Source of the DNA: Bradyrhizobium sp. CCBAU 53421
GTDB lineage: Bacteria; Pseudomonadota; Alphaproteobacteria; Rhizobiales; Xanthobacteraceae
Length of the DNA stretch: 64,000 nt
Reading direction: 5' to 3'
Assembly (NCBI RefSeq): GCF_015291625.1
Contig: NZ_CP030047.1
Location: 2,480,001 to 2,544,000 of the forward strand
The translations under genes were made by a program, and so were the position numbers. Below, one piece after another: positions 50,520 through 59,686 of this stretch. The notes under the pieces were generated by a model. It did no database searches, had not been told where the DNA came from, and saw only the letters and a program-made list of their open reading frames with translations. Each line of letters begins with the position of its first letter. The first letter of the stretch is position 1.

Positions 50520-52097
50520 ATGGCCGCCGCAAGCCGCGACGTCATCATCGGCATCGATGCCGGCACTTCGCTGATCAAGGCGGTGGCGTTTACGCTCACC
50601 GGCGAGCAGCTTGCCGATGTCTCGCAGCCGAATGCGTATAGCAGCCTGGCCGGCGGCCATGTCGAGCAGGACATGGCACGGACCTGGACCGATACGGTCG
50701 CGGTCATTCGTGCCCTCGCACAGTCGGTGCCTGACCTGTCCGCGCGGATCGCGGCAATCGCGGTGACCGGGCAGGGCGACGGCACCTGGCTGATCGACGA
50801 CGACGGCCGGCCGGTTGCACCGGCGCTGCTGTGGCTCGACTCGCGCGCCGGGCGGCTGGTCGAAGAAATTCGCGCCAGCGAGCGCAATACGCCGCTTTAT
50901 CGCCGCACCGGCTCCGGGCTCAACGCCTGTCAGCAAGGGCCGCAACTGGCCTGGCTGCAGGCGCACAAGCCTGAGGCGATCGCCGGCGCGACCACGGCCT
51001 TCCATTGCAAGGACTGGCTCTATTTCCTGCTCACCGGCCAGCGCGCGACCGATCCATCGGAAGCGACGTTTTCCTGTGGCGATTTCCGCAAGCGAAGCTT
51101 CGATGCGGAGACCGCGCGGTTGATCGGTATCGCCGACCTGATACGCCTGTTCCCGCCGGTCGTTGACGGTGCGGTGATGACGCATCCGCTCAGCGCGGCG
51201 GCCGCCATCGAGATTGGCCTGCCGGAAGGTGTGCCGGTCTGCCTCGGCTATGTGGACGTGATCTGCAACGCGCTCGGCGCCGGGCTCTACGATCCGTCGC
51301 CTGACGTCGGCTGCACCATCATCGGCTCGACCGGCATGCATATGCGGCTGGTCTCCAACGCAGATGCGGTGACGTTGAACCGGGAGGCGACCGGCTACAC
51401 CATGCCGTTCCCGGTACCGGGGCACTATGCCCAGATGCAGTCCAACATGGCGGCGACGCTGAATATCGACTGGATGCTCGATCTCGCATGCGACCTGCTG
51501 GCGGCAGAAGGCGTGACGCGCACGCGCACTGAGCTGATCCGCCGGCTCGATGACCAGGTGCTGCGGGCGAGGCCGGGCGAGGTGCTGTTCCATCCGTTCA
51601 TCTCCGATGCCGGCGAGCGTGGTCCGTTCGTGGCGCATGAGGCCAGCGCGCAATTCTTCGGCCTACGCTCGCGGCACCGCTACGGAGACTTGATGCGCGG
51701 CGTGATGGAGGGGCTCGCCTTCGCCGCACGGGATTGCTACGCCGCGATGGGGTCGCTGCCGCGCGATGTCAGGATCACGGGCGGCGCGGCGAAGAGCCGT
51801 GCGCTTGCCGTCATCCTCGGCGCCGCGCTGGATTGCGACGTCCGGATCTGCAGCCGGGCCGAGGCCGGCGCCGCAGGCGCGGCGATGATCGCGGCGGTCG
51901 CGATCGATGCCTATCCCGATATGCGCGCCTGCGCCGAGCAGTGGGTGACGCCGCATCTGAGCGCGCCGCAATCGCCTGACGCCGCGCTGGCGAAGCGTTA
52001 CGCCAGCATGTTCCCGACCTATCTCGATGCAAGGCTGGCGTCGCGGCCGGTCTGGAAGCAACTCGCCGCGCTGCGCGCCGGAGGCGACCATGTCTAA
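50520..52097 (+). CDS. FGGY-family polyol kinase (erythritol kinase EryA-like)
   Basis: A 525-residue kinase with VIIGIDAGTSLIKAVAFTLT (phosphate 1), AVTGQGDGTWLIDDDGRPV, IIGSTGMHMRL (phosphate 2) and ITGGAAKSRALAVI (adenosine). Length and the TGQGDGTW segment recall EryA, which phosphorylates erythritol. GGAGG is 11 nt upstream. Its end overlaps the next gene by 8 nt. It would phosphorylate the imported polyol; the exact substrate is not certain. Confidence 0.88.
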   Translation: MAAASRDVIIGIDAGTSLIKAVAFTLTGEQLADVSQPNAYSSLAGGHVEQDMARTWTDTVAVIRALAQSVPDLSARIAAIAVTGQGDGTWLIDDDGRPVAPALLWLDSRAGRLVEEIRASERNTPLYRRTGSGLNACQQGPQLAWLQAHKPEAIAGATTAFHCKDWLYFLLTGQRATDPSEATFSCGDFRKRSFDAETARLIGIADLIRLFPPVVDGAVMTHPLSAAAAIEIGLPEGVPVCLGYVDVICNALGAGLYDPSPDVGCTIIGSTGMHMRLVSNADAVTLNREATGYTMPFPVPGHYAQMQSNMAATLNIDWMLDLACDLLAAEGVTRTRTELIRRLDDQVLRARPGEVLFHPFISDAGERGPFVAHEASAQFFGLRSRHRYGDLMRGVMEGLAFAARDCYAAMGSLPRDVRITGGAAKSRALAVILGAALDCDVRICSRAEAGAAGAAMIAAVAIDAYPDMRACAEQWVTPHLSAPQSPDAALAKRYASMFPTYLDARLASRPVWKQLAALRAGGDHV

Positions 52098-53130
52098 GCC
52101 CATCGCCATCATCGGCGACCGCTTCATGCTGCCCTCGGTGTTCGCCGAGCACATCCGGGCCGCCTGCGGCAATGGCGTCGATCTCCGCACCCTGGAGCAG
52201 CCCTGGCCGGACGAGCCGATGGAGCACGGTTACGCCGGCTCGAAGCTCGACGGCCTGAAGGAATTCATGGGGCAGCCGGACGAGATCATCGGCTTCATCG
52301 GCGATGCCGAGTTGCTCGTCACCCACCTGGCGCCGATCTCGCGGTCGATGCTGGAGCGGCTGCCGAAGCTGAAGTTCATTGCGGTGTCGCGGGGCGGTCC
52401 GGTCAACATCGACATGCAGGCGGCGCGCGACCACGACGTGCTGGTGGTCAATACGCCCGGCCGCAATGCGAGCGCTGTGGCGGAGTTCACCATCGGCGCG
52501 ATTCTGGCCGAGACCCGCCTGATCCGCAGTGGGCATGAGGCGCTGCGTGGCGGGGAGTGGCGCGGCGATCTCTATCGCGCCGACCGCACCGGGCGCGAGC
52601 TCGGCGAGATGACGGTCGGCATCGTCGGCTATGGCGCGATCGGCAGCCGCGTGGTCAAGCTGCTGAAGGCCTTCGGCTGCAAGATCCTGGTCGCCGATCC
52701 CTACGTCCAGCTCAGCGCCCAGGACCGCAATGACGGCGTCGAACATGTCGCGCTCGGCGAACTGCTCGGCCGCGCCGACGTCGTCACGCTGCACGCGCGG
52801 GTGACGCCCGAGACCACCCGCTTCATCGGGCGCGACGCGCTGGAGCGGATCAAGCCGGGCGCGTTCCTGATCAACACCGCGCGCGGTCCGCTGGTCGATT
52901 ATGAGGCGCTGTACGATGCGCTGGCATCGGGACATCTCGGCGGTGCCATGCTCGACACTTTCGCGGTCGAGCCGGTCCCCGCGGACTGGCCGCTGCTGCA
53001 ACTCCCCAACGTCACGCTGACGCCGCACATCGCCGGCGCCTCCGTGCGCACCGTCACCGTGGCCGCCGAGCAGGCGGCCGAAGAGGTTCGCCGCTTCCTG
53101 GCCGGCGAGCCGCCACGCAATCCGTGCTGA
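52090..53130 (+). CDS. D-isomer 2-hydroxyacid dehydrogenase, NAD-binding
   Basis: A 346-residue dehydrogenase. The NAD motif is VGIVGYGAIGSRVV with Asp in VADPYV, and the catalytic triad is Arg in NTARGPLVD, Glu in TFAVEPVP and His in TPHIAG. It may interconvert a tetronate/glycolate-type hydroxyacid and its oxo form made in the pathway. It overlaps eryA-like by 8 nt and is 17 bp before the aldolase. Confidence 0.9.
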   Translation: MSKPIAIIGDRFMLPSVFAEHIRAACGNGVDLRTLEQPWPDEPMEHGYAGSKLDGLKEFMGQPDEIIGFIGDAELLVTHLAPISRSMLERLPKLKFIAVSRGGPVNIDMQAARDHDVLVVNTPGRNASAVAEFTIGAILAETRLIRSGHEALRGGEWRGDLYRADRTGRELGEMTVGIVGYGAIGSRVVKLLKAFGCKILVADPYVQLSAQDRNDGVEHVALGELLGRADVVTLHARVTPETTRFIGRDALERIKPGAFLINTARGPLVDYEALYDALASGHLGGAMLDTFAVEPVPADWPLLQLPNVTLTPHIAGASVRTVTVAAEQAAEEVRRFLAGEPPRNPC

Positions 53131-53147
53131 AGAGAAAGGCAGTCCGT

Positions 53148-53876
53148 ATGACCCGTGAGGAACGACAATTGCGCGAGGCAATCATCGCCAAGTGCCGATG
53201 GATGAATGCGTCGGGTCTCAACCAGGGGACATCAGGCAACATCTCCGCCCGCTACAAGAACCGGATGCTGATCACGCCGTCGGCGACACCCTACGATTCG
53301 ATGAAGCCGGAGATGATCGCATCGATGCCGCTCGAGGCCGACTATGGCACGTGGGAGGGGCCATTGCAGCCGTCCACCGAATGGCGCTTCCATCTCGACA
53401 TCACGCGCGCCCGGCCCGATGTCGGCGCCATCGTCCATACCCACTCGACCTATGCGACCGTGCTCGCGATCGCGCGCAAGCCGATCCCGGCCTGTCATTA
53501 CATGATGGCGGCATTCGGCGGCACCGACATCCGCTGCGCCGGCTATGCGCGCTACGGCACCAAGGAGTTGTCGGATCATGCGATCTCAGCGCTCGAAGGC
53601 CGCAATGGCTGCCTGCTCGCCAATCACGGCATGATCGCGCTCGGCGCCAATCTCGACAAGGCGATGTGGCTCGCGGTCGAGCTCGAGACCATCGCGCGGC
53701 AGTACTACCTCTCGCTCGCGCTCGACTCGCGGATCATCCTGAGCGACGAGGAGATCGCCGACACCGCGAAGGGCTTCTCCACCTACGGGCTGCAGGCGCC
53801 AAAGCCGAACAAGGCCCGGGCGACGGCGAAGGCGGCACCGCGCCGTGCCGAGAAACGGCGCAGCAGCAAGCGATGA
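53148..53876 (+). CDS. Class II aldolase (L-fuculose-phosphate aldolase-like)
   Basis: A 242-residue zinc aldolase. TSGNISAR is the phosphate loop, PSTEWRFH holds the catalytic acid, and VHTHSTYATV plus NHGMIALG give three Zn-binding His residues. The tail is Lys/Arg rich. It would split a ketose 1-phosphate into DHAP and an aldehyde. Its TGA overlaps the GlpD-like ATG by 4 nt. Confidence 0.9.
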   Translation: MTREERQLREAIIAKCRWMNASGLNQGTSGNISARYKNRMLITPSATPYDSMKPEMIASMPLEADYGTWEGPLQPSTEWRFHLDITRARPDVGAIVHTHSTYATVLAIARKPIPACHYMMAAFGGTDIRCAGYARYGTKELSDHAISALEGRNGCLLANHGMIALGANLDKAMWLAVELETIARQYYLSLALDSRIILSDEEIADTAKGFSTYGLQAPKPNKARATAKAAPRRAEKRRSSKR

Positions 53877-55381
53877 CGGGGACTGCGCCGGTCGCAGGCA
53901 CCGATCACGGGCTGGTCGATATCGCGGTCATCGGCGGCGACATCAACGGTGCCGGCATCGCCCGCGACGCCGCCGGCCGCGGCTTGAAGGTCCTGCTCTG
54001 CGAGAAGGATGATTTTGCCGAAGGCACTTCGTCGCGTTCGGGCAAGCTGATCCATGGCGGGCTGCGCTATCTCGAATACTACGAGTTTCGTCTGGTGCGC
54101 GAGGCGCTGATCGAGCGCGAGGTGCTGCTGGCGTCCGCGCCCCACATCATCTGGCCGATGCGCTTCGTGCTGCCGCATTCGCCGGAGCAGCGGCCGGCCT
54201 GGCTGGTTCGCACCGGGCTGTTGCTCTACGACCATCTCGGTGGCCGCAAGCAGCTGCCGGCGAGCCGCAGCCTGGATCTGTCGCGGGCGCCCGAGGGCGC
54301 GCCGCTGCATCGCGAATTCCGGCGAGGCTTCGAATATTCGGATTGCTGGGTCGATGATAGCAGGCTGGTGGTCCTCAATCTGGTCGCTGCCGCGCAGGAC
54401 GGCGCCCGCATCCTGCCGCGCACAAGGGCGGTGCGCGCGCGCCGCGACGGCGACGTCTGGCTGCTCGAGATGCAGGGCGACGACGGCACCGCGCAAATCG
54501 TGCGGTCGCGCGCGCTGGTCAATGCCGCTGGGCCATGGGTTCAGAATGTCATCCAGGGCGTGGCCGGACTGAACTCCGCCCAGAGCGTGCGGCTGGTCAA
54601 GGGCAGCCACATCGTGGTGCCGAAATTCTGGGACGGGCCGCAAGCCTATCTGCTGCAGAACAGCGATCGCCGTGTGATCTTCGTCAATCCCTATGAAAAT
54701 GATCTCGCGTTGATCGGCACCACCGACATTCCCTATCACGGCCGCGCCGAGGACGTCGCGATCGGCGAGGACGAGGCCGATTATCTGTTGCAGGTGGTGG
54801 GCCGCTATTTCCGGGCGCCGCCGCAGGCGAGCGAGATCGTGCACGCCTTCTCCGGCGTCCGGCCGCTCTACGACGACAACGCCGACAATCCGTCGGCGGT
54901 GACACGCGACTACGTCTTCGAAGTTCACGGCGCCGAGGGCGCGCCACCGCTGCTTTCGATCTTCGGCGGCAAGATCACGACCTACCGCCGGCTGGCGGAG
55001 CAGGCGTTGCAGCGCCTCGCGCCGTGGTTTCCAAAGCTGTCGCCGGCCTGGACCGCGCATCGGCCGCTGCCGGGCGGCGACATCGGCGGCAGCTTCGATG
55101 ATTTTGCAAATGGCCTTGCGCGCGACTATCCCGATCTCCCGCAGCGGCTCATCCACCACTATGCGCGTCTCTACGGGACGCGCGCGCGCGAGCTACTGGG
55201 CTCGGCCCGCACCGCGGTCGATTTGGGCCGTCATTTCGGCGGCGACTTTTATGAACGCGAGGCGGTCTATCTGCGCGATAGGGAGTGGGCGAAAAGGTCT
55301 GCCGACTACCTGGACCGGCGTACCAAGCATGGCCTGCATTTGACGCCGGCGGAGCGGCACGCGTTTGAGAGTTATATCTAG
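53873..55381 (+). CDS. GlpD/EryB-like FAD-dependent polyol-phosphate dehydrogenase
   Basis: A 502-residue flavoprotein very similar in layout to GlpD (LIHGGLRYLEYYEFRLVREA, RGFEYSDCWVDDSRLVVLNL, SGVRPLYDD, FGGKITTYRRLAEQAL). EryB, which oxidises erythritol 4-phosphate, belongs to this family. The FAD dinucleotide motif reads VIGGDINGAG: D23 replaces the middle Gly of GxGxxG. It ends the polyol operon. It could be glycerol-3-phosphate dehydrogenase or act on another polyol phosphate. Confidence 0.88.
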   Translation: MTGTAPVAGTDHGLVDIAVIGGDINGAGIARDAAGRGLKVLLCEKDDFAEGTSSRSGKLIHGGLRYLEYYEFRLVREALIEREVLLASAPHIIWPMRFVLPHSPEQRPAWLVRTGLLLYDHLGGRKQLPASRSLDLSRAPEGAPLHREFRRGFEYSDCWVDDSRLVVLNLVAAAQDGARILPRTRAVRARRDGDVWLLEMQGDDGTAQIVRSRALVNAAGPWVQNVIQGVAGLNSAQSVRLVKGSHIVVPKFWDGPQAYLLQNSDRRVIFVNPYENDLALIGTTDIPYHGRAEDVAIGEDEADYLLQVVGRYFRAPPQASEIVHAFSGVRPLYDDNADNPSAVTRDYVFEVHGAEGAPPLLSIFGGKITTYRRLAEQALQRLAPWFPKLSPAWTAHRPLPGGDIGGSFDDFANGLARDYPDLPQRLIHHYARLYGTRARELLGSARTAVDLGRHFGGDFYEREAVYLRDREWAKRSADYLDRRTKHGLHLTPAERHAFESYI

Positions 55382-55521
55382 GACCGCACGCGCAGAGTCG
55401 CGAGAAGCCTGGCTCCGATTGAGCGAAGCGAGCGCAAGACGAACTGCAGATAGCCGGGCCGTTTGACGTCACCGTCAGCATAGGCAAGACTGATCGAGGT
55501 CAAACTGTGCTTGCGGGACAT
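55378..55521 (-). CDS. Possible small protein (47 aa), antisense to the glpD-like 3' end
   Basis: ATG at 55521 and TAG at 55378-55380 frame 47 residues: MSRKHSLTSISLAYADGDVK, then RPGYLQFVLRSLRSIGARL and a basic tail. It is basic with an amphipathic C-terminal helix, and codon third positions are mostly G/C. It overlaps the glpD-like stop by 3 bases and starts 5 bp from the TRAP gene start, which leaves no room for separate promoters. The ribosome site is weak. It may be real, a gene remnant, or chance. Confidence 0.3.
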   Translation of the reverse strand: MSRKHSLTSISLAYADGDVKRPGYLQFVLRSLRSIGARLLATLRVRS

Positions 55522-55526
55522 TTCCG

Positions 55527-56558
55527 GTGCTCAATTCGGTTTCTGCTTTGCCCTCGTCGATCAACTGGGCAGGCTTACGCTCTGTGGTGGTCGGGCTTTT
55601 CATAGCGTCGGCAGCTATATTCAGCGCACCTGCGTCCGCTCAAGTGACGTGGCAAATGGCAACGGAGTATCCTCGCAGCAATATCTCCGGAGTTGGCTTG
55701 GAAAAATTCGCCGAGCTCGTGTCCGCGCAGACGAACGGATACGTTACGGTCCGGAATGCGTTCGATAACGAGTTGAAGATCAGCTCCGGCGAAATGTTGC
55801 GCGCGGCTGAAGCGGGGCGGATTGCCGGCGGCGACGCGTTTGCAGGGCCGCTTGAGGCGTCCGATCCGGTGTTTGGCCTGCCGTCGCTGCCGTTTGTTGT
55901 CCAGTCCGTCGAGGCGGCGCGGTCCATCAACGAGCAGGCGCGGCCACTCTATGAGAAGGCGTTGGCCGCGCGCGGCCTCAAGCTCCTGTACATCACCATT
56001 TGGCCGTCCACCGGCCTTTGGAGTGCCCAGCCGATTTCGACGCCGGCGGACCTTCGGTCCATTGCCGCGCGGACCTATGACTACAATTCGGCCGAGGTCA
56101 TGCGCGCGGTCGGCGCAACGGCGGAGTATCTTCCGTTCAACGAGGCAATCGCCAAGGTAAGAAGCCATGAGCTGAATGCCATCCTCACGTCGGGCGACGG
56201 CGGGGCCGGCCGAAAGCTCTGGCAGGATCTGACCCATTTCACGGCGATCAACTACGCGATTCCGATCTCGATTGCCTTTGTGAGGACCGATGCTTTTGAT
56301 GCGCTCCCGGAAGCGGTTCAACGCCAGGTGATGCAGGTGGCTGCCGAGACGGAACAACGCCAGTTCCAGCTTCTGGCCAATCGTACGGCGGAAAATTACG
56401 CACGGATGCGCGACAACGGGGTTCAGATCGCGGAGCCGGCGCCGGCTCCCGTTCTCGCCGCGCTCAAGCAAGGCGCGTCGGCGCCGATCGCAGCGTGGAA
56501 GGCCAAGGCTCCGCCGGAAGCCGTGGCCATCGTTGATCAGGCGTTGCAGCAGCAATAG
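55527..56558 (+). CDS. TRAP transporter solute-binding protein (DctP family), orphan
   Basis: A 343-residue precursor. The start is GTG at 55527 with GCGGGA upstream. The signal segment is VVVGLFIASAAIFSAPASA with cleavage near AQVTW. The mature part has WQMATEYPRSNISGVGLEKF and the Arg in AARTYDYNSAEVM that usually grips the carboxylate. No DctQ or DctM membrane genes adjoin, so it would need partners elsewhere or is a leftover. Confidence 0.85.
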   Translation: MLNSVSALPSSINWAGLRSVVVGLFIASAAIFSAPASAQVTWQMATEYPRSNISGVGLEKFAELVSAQTNGYVTVRNAFDNELKISSGEMLRAAEAGRIAGGDAFAGPLEASDPVFGLPSLPFVVQSVEAARSINEQARPLYEKALAARGLKLLYITIWPSTGLWSAQPISTPADLRSIAARTYDYNSAEVMRAVGATAEYLPFNEAIAKVRSHELNAILTSGDGGAGRKLWQDLTHFTAINYAIPISIAFVRTDAFDALPEAVQRQVMQVAAETEQRQFQLLANRTAENYARMRDNGVQIAEPAPAPVLAALKQGASAPIAAWKAKAPPEAVAIVDQALQQQ

Positions 56559-56633
56559 GCGGTGGTGGCATTGCACGGGCGGCGACGGGCCGCCATGGAC
56601 GATGAACCAAGACGCTGTGCGCGGCGCGCAGCG

Positions 56634-57416
56634 TTAGTTCGTGCGTCGGCGGCGGCCTTGCGATGCATGCGCATTGACGATCGATGCGCCGACCGACGCC
56701 GATGCGGTCTCGACCCGAGGGGCCGCAAGATGCAGATTGCGTCGAATGTGAAATTCAAACGTGCCGGCGAGCGCCGTTTCGATGGCGGAGGTCTGCGCAT
56801 CTCCGTCGTCGAGCAGCGCGTGGCCATGCCCCGCCGAGAACAGCGCGCCTGCGACGAAGACGGGAAAATAGGCGGTGCATCCGGCGCCGAGATCCCTGTT
56901 GTCGATGTGCCCGCTGAAACCGGTGGTTTCGTTCGGCTTGCGGCGGTCCCAGTTCGCCGGCGGCGCGACGCCAAAGTTGCCAAAGCACGGCGATAGCCTG
57001 AGTTCTCGTCCCCAAGGCAGCCGCGCGATATTGCGCGTGCGATCGAGCGGGACGTGCCGGCAGCAGAAGTCCAATGACATCTCCCGCGCCGCGCTCGGGG
57101 CCCTCATGTTCCAGCCCCAGTCGGATCGCAGGCGGACATCGAGGACACGAACCTCGAGCACGTCACCCGGTTCGGCGCCCTCGATATGGATCGGGCCGGT
57201 CAATAGCCGCGGTGCAGCCCCGTGGGAAGCGTCGATGTTGCCGCGGCCAAGCGGTTCGACCAGGTCGCTCGCGAGATCGAGTGCTTCATCCGGCTCGGCC
57301 GACAGCGTTTCGATCGTCACCCGATCACCCGAAGCAATTCTGATGACGGGACTGAGTCGACCATCCCACAGTCCCCAATGAAGATGATCTGGTGTCGAGG
57401 TAAGATAATGCTCCAC
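56634..57416 (-). pseudogene. 3'-truncated acetamidase/formamidase (FmdA/AmdA family)
   Basis: The frame from GTG at 57416 encodes 260 residues. HYLTSTPDHLHWGLWDGRLS, GPIHIEGAEPGDVLEVRVLD and HGHALLDDGDAQTSAIETAL are clear FmdA/AmdA motifs. Homology stops after HLAAPRVET; the remaining 23 residues end in RRRRTN and are unlike the family. Intact members run about 50-70 residues further, so the C-terminal part is missing. None of the three frames downstream resumes the family sequence, so this looks like a deletion rather than one frameshift. Confidence 0.75.
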
Positions 57417-57930
57417 GGTCCATCCTTTCTTATTGGTTCTTGTTGAAGCCTGTATGGCTGCTGCGGCGCCAGGCAACACCTTCAATCGGTGATCGCTGCG
57501 GCAGGGTGCTGCATGGCGACGCCATCGAGAGCGACGCTGACTCCATAAGCACGATCCGTGCCAAGGGCCGTGATGCCTGGCAGGACATCCCATCTTTGGA
57601 CCTATGGCCCTTATGACGCCGTTTCGAACCAGCATCTTGTGCTGGCCAGGCGCAGCACTGCGACGACCTCCGTCTGCTCGCGCGGCGGATAGCGAGAGCC
57701 GTGAAGCCACGAGTATCAGGCTGCAAAGCTAGGCATTGCTCGTCTTTTTATTGTGCGCTCGGCGATCGCAAACCCACGGCGTCTCGCGCAGGTAGAATCC
57801 GTCCCACGATCGGTCGTTGTGAAGATTCCGCTAGACGTATGGGACTAACATTAGTACGATAGGTTCAATTGGCAGGAAGGGCCTGCGGTTCGCTCCTCAG
57901 CCGCTGCCGGTTGCCGACAAGGAGGATGTT
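57417..57930. other. 514-bp stretch without intact gene; holds a coding remnant
   Basis: A minus-strand fragment at 57482-57601 reads DVLPGITALGTDRAYGVSVA then LDGVAMQHPAAAITD before TGA, with strongly biased third positions, as in the tail of a real gene. An in-frame stop cuts it at 57602. I do not recognise the parent family. The rest shows no feature except promoter-proximal sequence for the CoA-transferase operon. Confidence 0.45.
57844..57855. promoter_or_regulatory. Perfect 12-bp inverted repeat upstream of CoA-transferase operon
   Basis: ACTAA-CA-TTAGT, 76 bp before the TTG start at 57931, in the least GC-rich part of the gap. It is a possible operator near the promoter of the degradation operon. 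Confidence 0.35.
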
Positions 57931-58896
57931 TTGCCGGATACCCTGGTGGAGCCGTACACGCGGCTCAGAGAGAAGATGGCGCAGCGTGACCGCAGCCTGC
58001 GCGAGAAGGTGGTGTCGCTCGAGGAAGCGGCCGGCTTCGTCCAAGACGGCATGAAAGTGGGTATTGGCGGGTCAACCATGTCGCGCACGCCGATGGCGAT
58101 GCTCTGGGAGCTGATCCGCCAGCATCGCAAGGATCTTTCGATCTCGCGCTGCATCGTCTCGACGGACGGCGACCTCGTGTTCGGATCCGGCATCGCGAAC
58201 CACGTCGTCACCAGCTGGTTCGCCCAGGGGATTCTCTGGGGCCTGTCCAAGGTGATGCGGCATCATGTGGAAAATGGCGGCAAACACTATGAGGAATGGA
58301 GCCACATGGCCGTCGGCATGCGGTTTCGCGCCGGCGGCATGGGCGTTCCGTTCCTGCCGACCCGCGCCATGATGGGGTCGGATATCGTGGGCCAGCGCCC
58401 CGAGGCCAAGCAGATCGACTGTCCGTTCACGGGCGAGAAGGTGCTGCTGGTTCCAGCGCTCAATCCCGACGTCGCGCTGATCCATGTCCAGCGCTGCGAT
58501 CCTTACGGCAACGCCCAGATCGACGGCCTGCAATTCATGGACATCGATCTCGCGCTCGCCGCCAACAGCGTGATCCTCACGACCGAGCGGATCGTCTCGA
58601 ACGACCAGATCCGGCGTGCGCCGGACCAGACCAAAATCCCGTTCTTCTGCGTCGACGCCGTGGTCGAGGTTCCCTACGGATCGGCGCCGCACGAGTGCTA
58701 CGGCCTCTATGAGCCGATGATGCGGCACATGGAAGCCTATGTCGCGCAGGTCAATTCGGATCCCGTAAAGGGGATGCAGGAATATCTCGACCGCTATTTC
58801 TACAGCCCGAAGTCCTGGAACGAATATCTCTCGCTGATCGGCATGGATGAGGTGTTGGAGGCAACGCAGAAGGGCAGGAGCATCTATAATGACTGA
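57931..58896 (+). CDS. CoA-transferase subunit A (glutaconate CoA-transferase/IpdA-like)
   Basis: A 321-residue subunit of class I CoA-transferases. VQDGMKVGIGGSTMSRTPMA is the N-terminal Gly loop, and ALNPDVALIHVQRCDPYGNA is typical of GctA/IpdA. The start is TTG, 5 nt after a strong AAGGAGG; an ATG at 57925 is in another frame. Its end overlaps subunit B by 8 nt. It would activate a dicarboxylic or ring-opened acid as CoA thioester. Confidence 0.9.
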   Translation: MPDTLVEPYTRLREKMAQRDRSLREKVVSLEEAAGFVQDGMKVGIGGSTMSRTPMAMLWELIRQHRKDLSISRCIVSTDGDLVFGSGIANHVVTSWFAQGILWGLSKVMRHHVENGGKHYEEWSHMAVGMRFRAGGMGVPFLPTRAMMGSDIVGQRPEAKQIDCPFTGEKVLLVPALNPDVALIHVQRCDPYGNAQIDGLQFMDIDLALAANSVILTTERIVSNDQIRRAPDQTKIPFFCVDAVVEVPYGSAPHECYGLYEPMMRHMEAYVAQVNSDPVKGMQEYLDRYFYSPKSWNEYLSLIGMDEVLEATQKGRSIYND

Positions 58897-59659
58897 GGCG
58901 CAGCGCTACACCGCAAGCGAAATTCTCGCGATCTTGAGCGCGCGCCAGCTGCAGGACGGGCAGGTGGTCTTCGCCGGCATCGGCGTGCCGCTGCTCGCTG
59001 CAACCCTGGCCCAGCGCACCCGCTGTCCGGCCCTGACCATCCTGTTCGAGGGCGGCGTTGTCGGCGCCTTCGTCGAGCCGGGCAAGTTGCCGCCGTCGAC
59101 CAACGACCAGCGCTGCACCAAGCGCGCCAACATGGTCCTCGGCAGCGCCGATGTGTTGCTGCTGCTCCAGCGCGGTTACGTCGATGTCGGCTTCATGGGC
59201 GGCGCCCAGATCGATCAGTTCGGCAATCTGAACTCGTCTTTCATCGGCGACCCGGCGAAGCCGAAGACGCGCCTGCCGGGCACCGGCGGCGGCAACGACA
59301 TCTCCAGCCTGACCAACATGATCGTCGCGATGAAGCACGAGAAGCGCCGTTTCGTCGAAAAGGTCGATTTCATCACGAGCCCCGGGTTCATCCGCGGCGG
59401 CACCAGCCGGCGCGACTCCGGCCTGCCCAGCGGCGGCATGTGGCGCGTGATCACCGAGCTCGCGGTGTTCGGCTTCGACGACCGGACCCGCCGCATCAAG
59501 GTGCTGGCGCTCAATCCCGGCGTCAGCCGCGAGGAAGTGCAGGACAACACCGGCTTCAGGCTCGACTTCGACGAGAAGCTCCACGTCACGTCGCCGCCGA
59601 CCGATCACGAACTCGAGACGCTGCGGATGCTCGATCCCGACCGTCTCTTCACCGCTTAA
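58889..59659 (+). CDS. CoA-transferase subunit B (GctB-like)
   Basis: A 256-residue beta subunit. VVFAGIGVPLLAATLAQRTR starts the fold and ALTILFEGGVVGAF places Glu at position 54, the residue number of the catalytic Glu in GctB. IpdB-type hydrolases of steroid breakdown lack that Glu, so true CoA transfer is more likely. GGAQIDQFGNLNSS and FITSPGFIRGG follow. It is 27 bp before the luciferase-like gene. Confidence 0.9.
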   Translation: MTEAQRYTASEILAILSARQLQDGQVVFAGIGVPLLAATLAQRTRCPALTILFEGGVVGAFVEPGKLPPSTNDQRCTKRANMVLGSADVLLLLQRGYVDVGFMGGAQIDQFGNLNSSFIGDPAKPKTRLPGTGGGNDISSLTNMIVAMKHEKRRFVEKVDFITSPGFIRGGTSRRDSGLPSGGMWRVITELAVFGFDDRTRRIKVLALNPGVSREEVQDNTGFRLDFDEKLHVTSPPTDHELETLRMLDPDRLFTA

Positions 59660-59686
59660 AGCTACACCAAGTCCGGAGATCTATCG

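Noticed and set aside
56562..56996. 144-codon plus-strand frame opposite the truncated amidase
   Set aside because: It has an Arg-rich sequence and lies opposite strong FmdA motifs on the minus strand.
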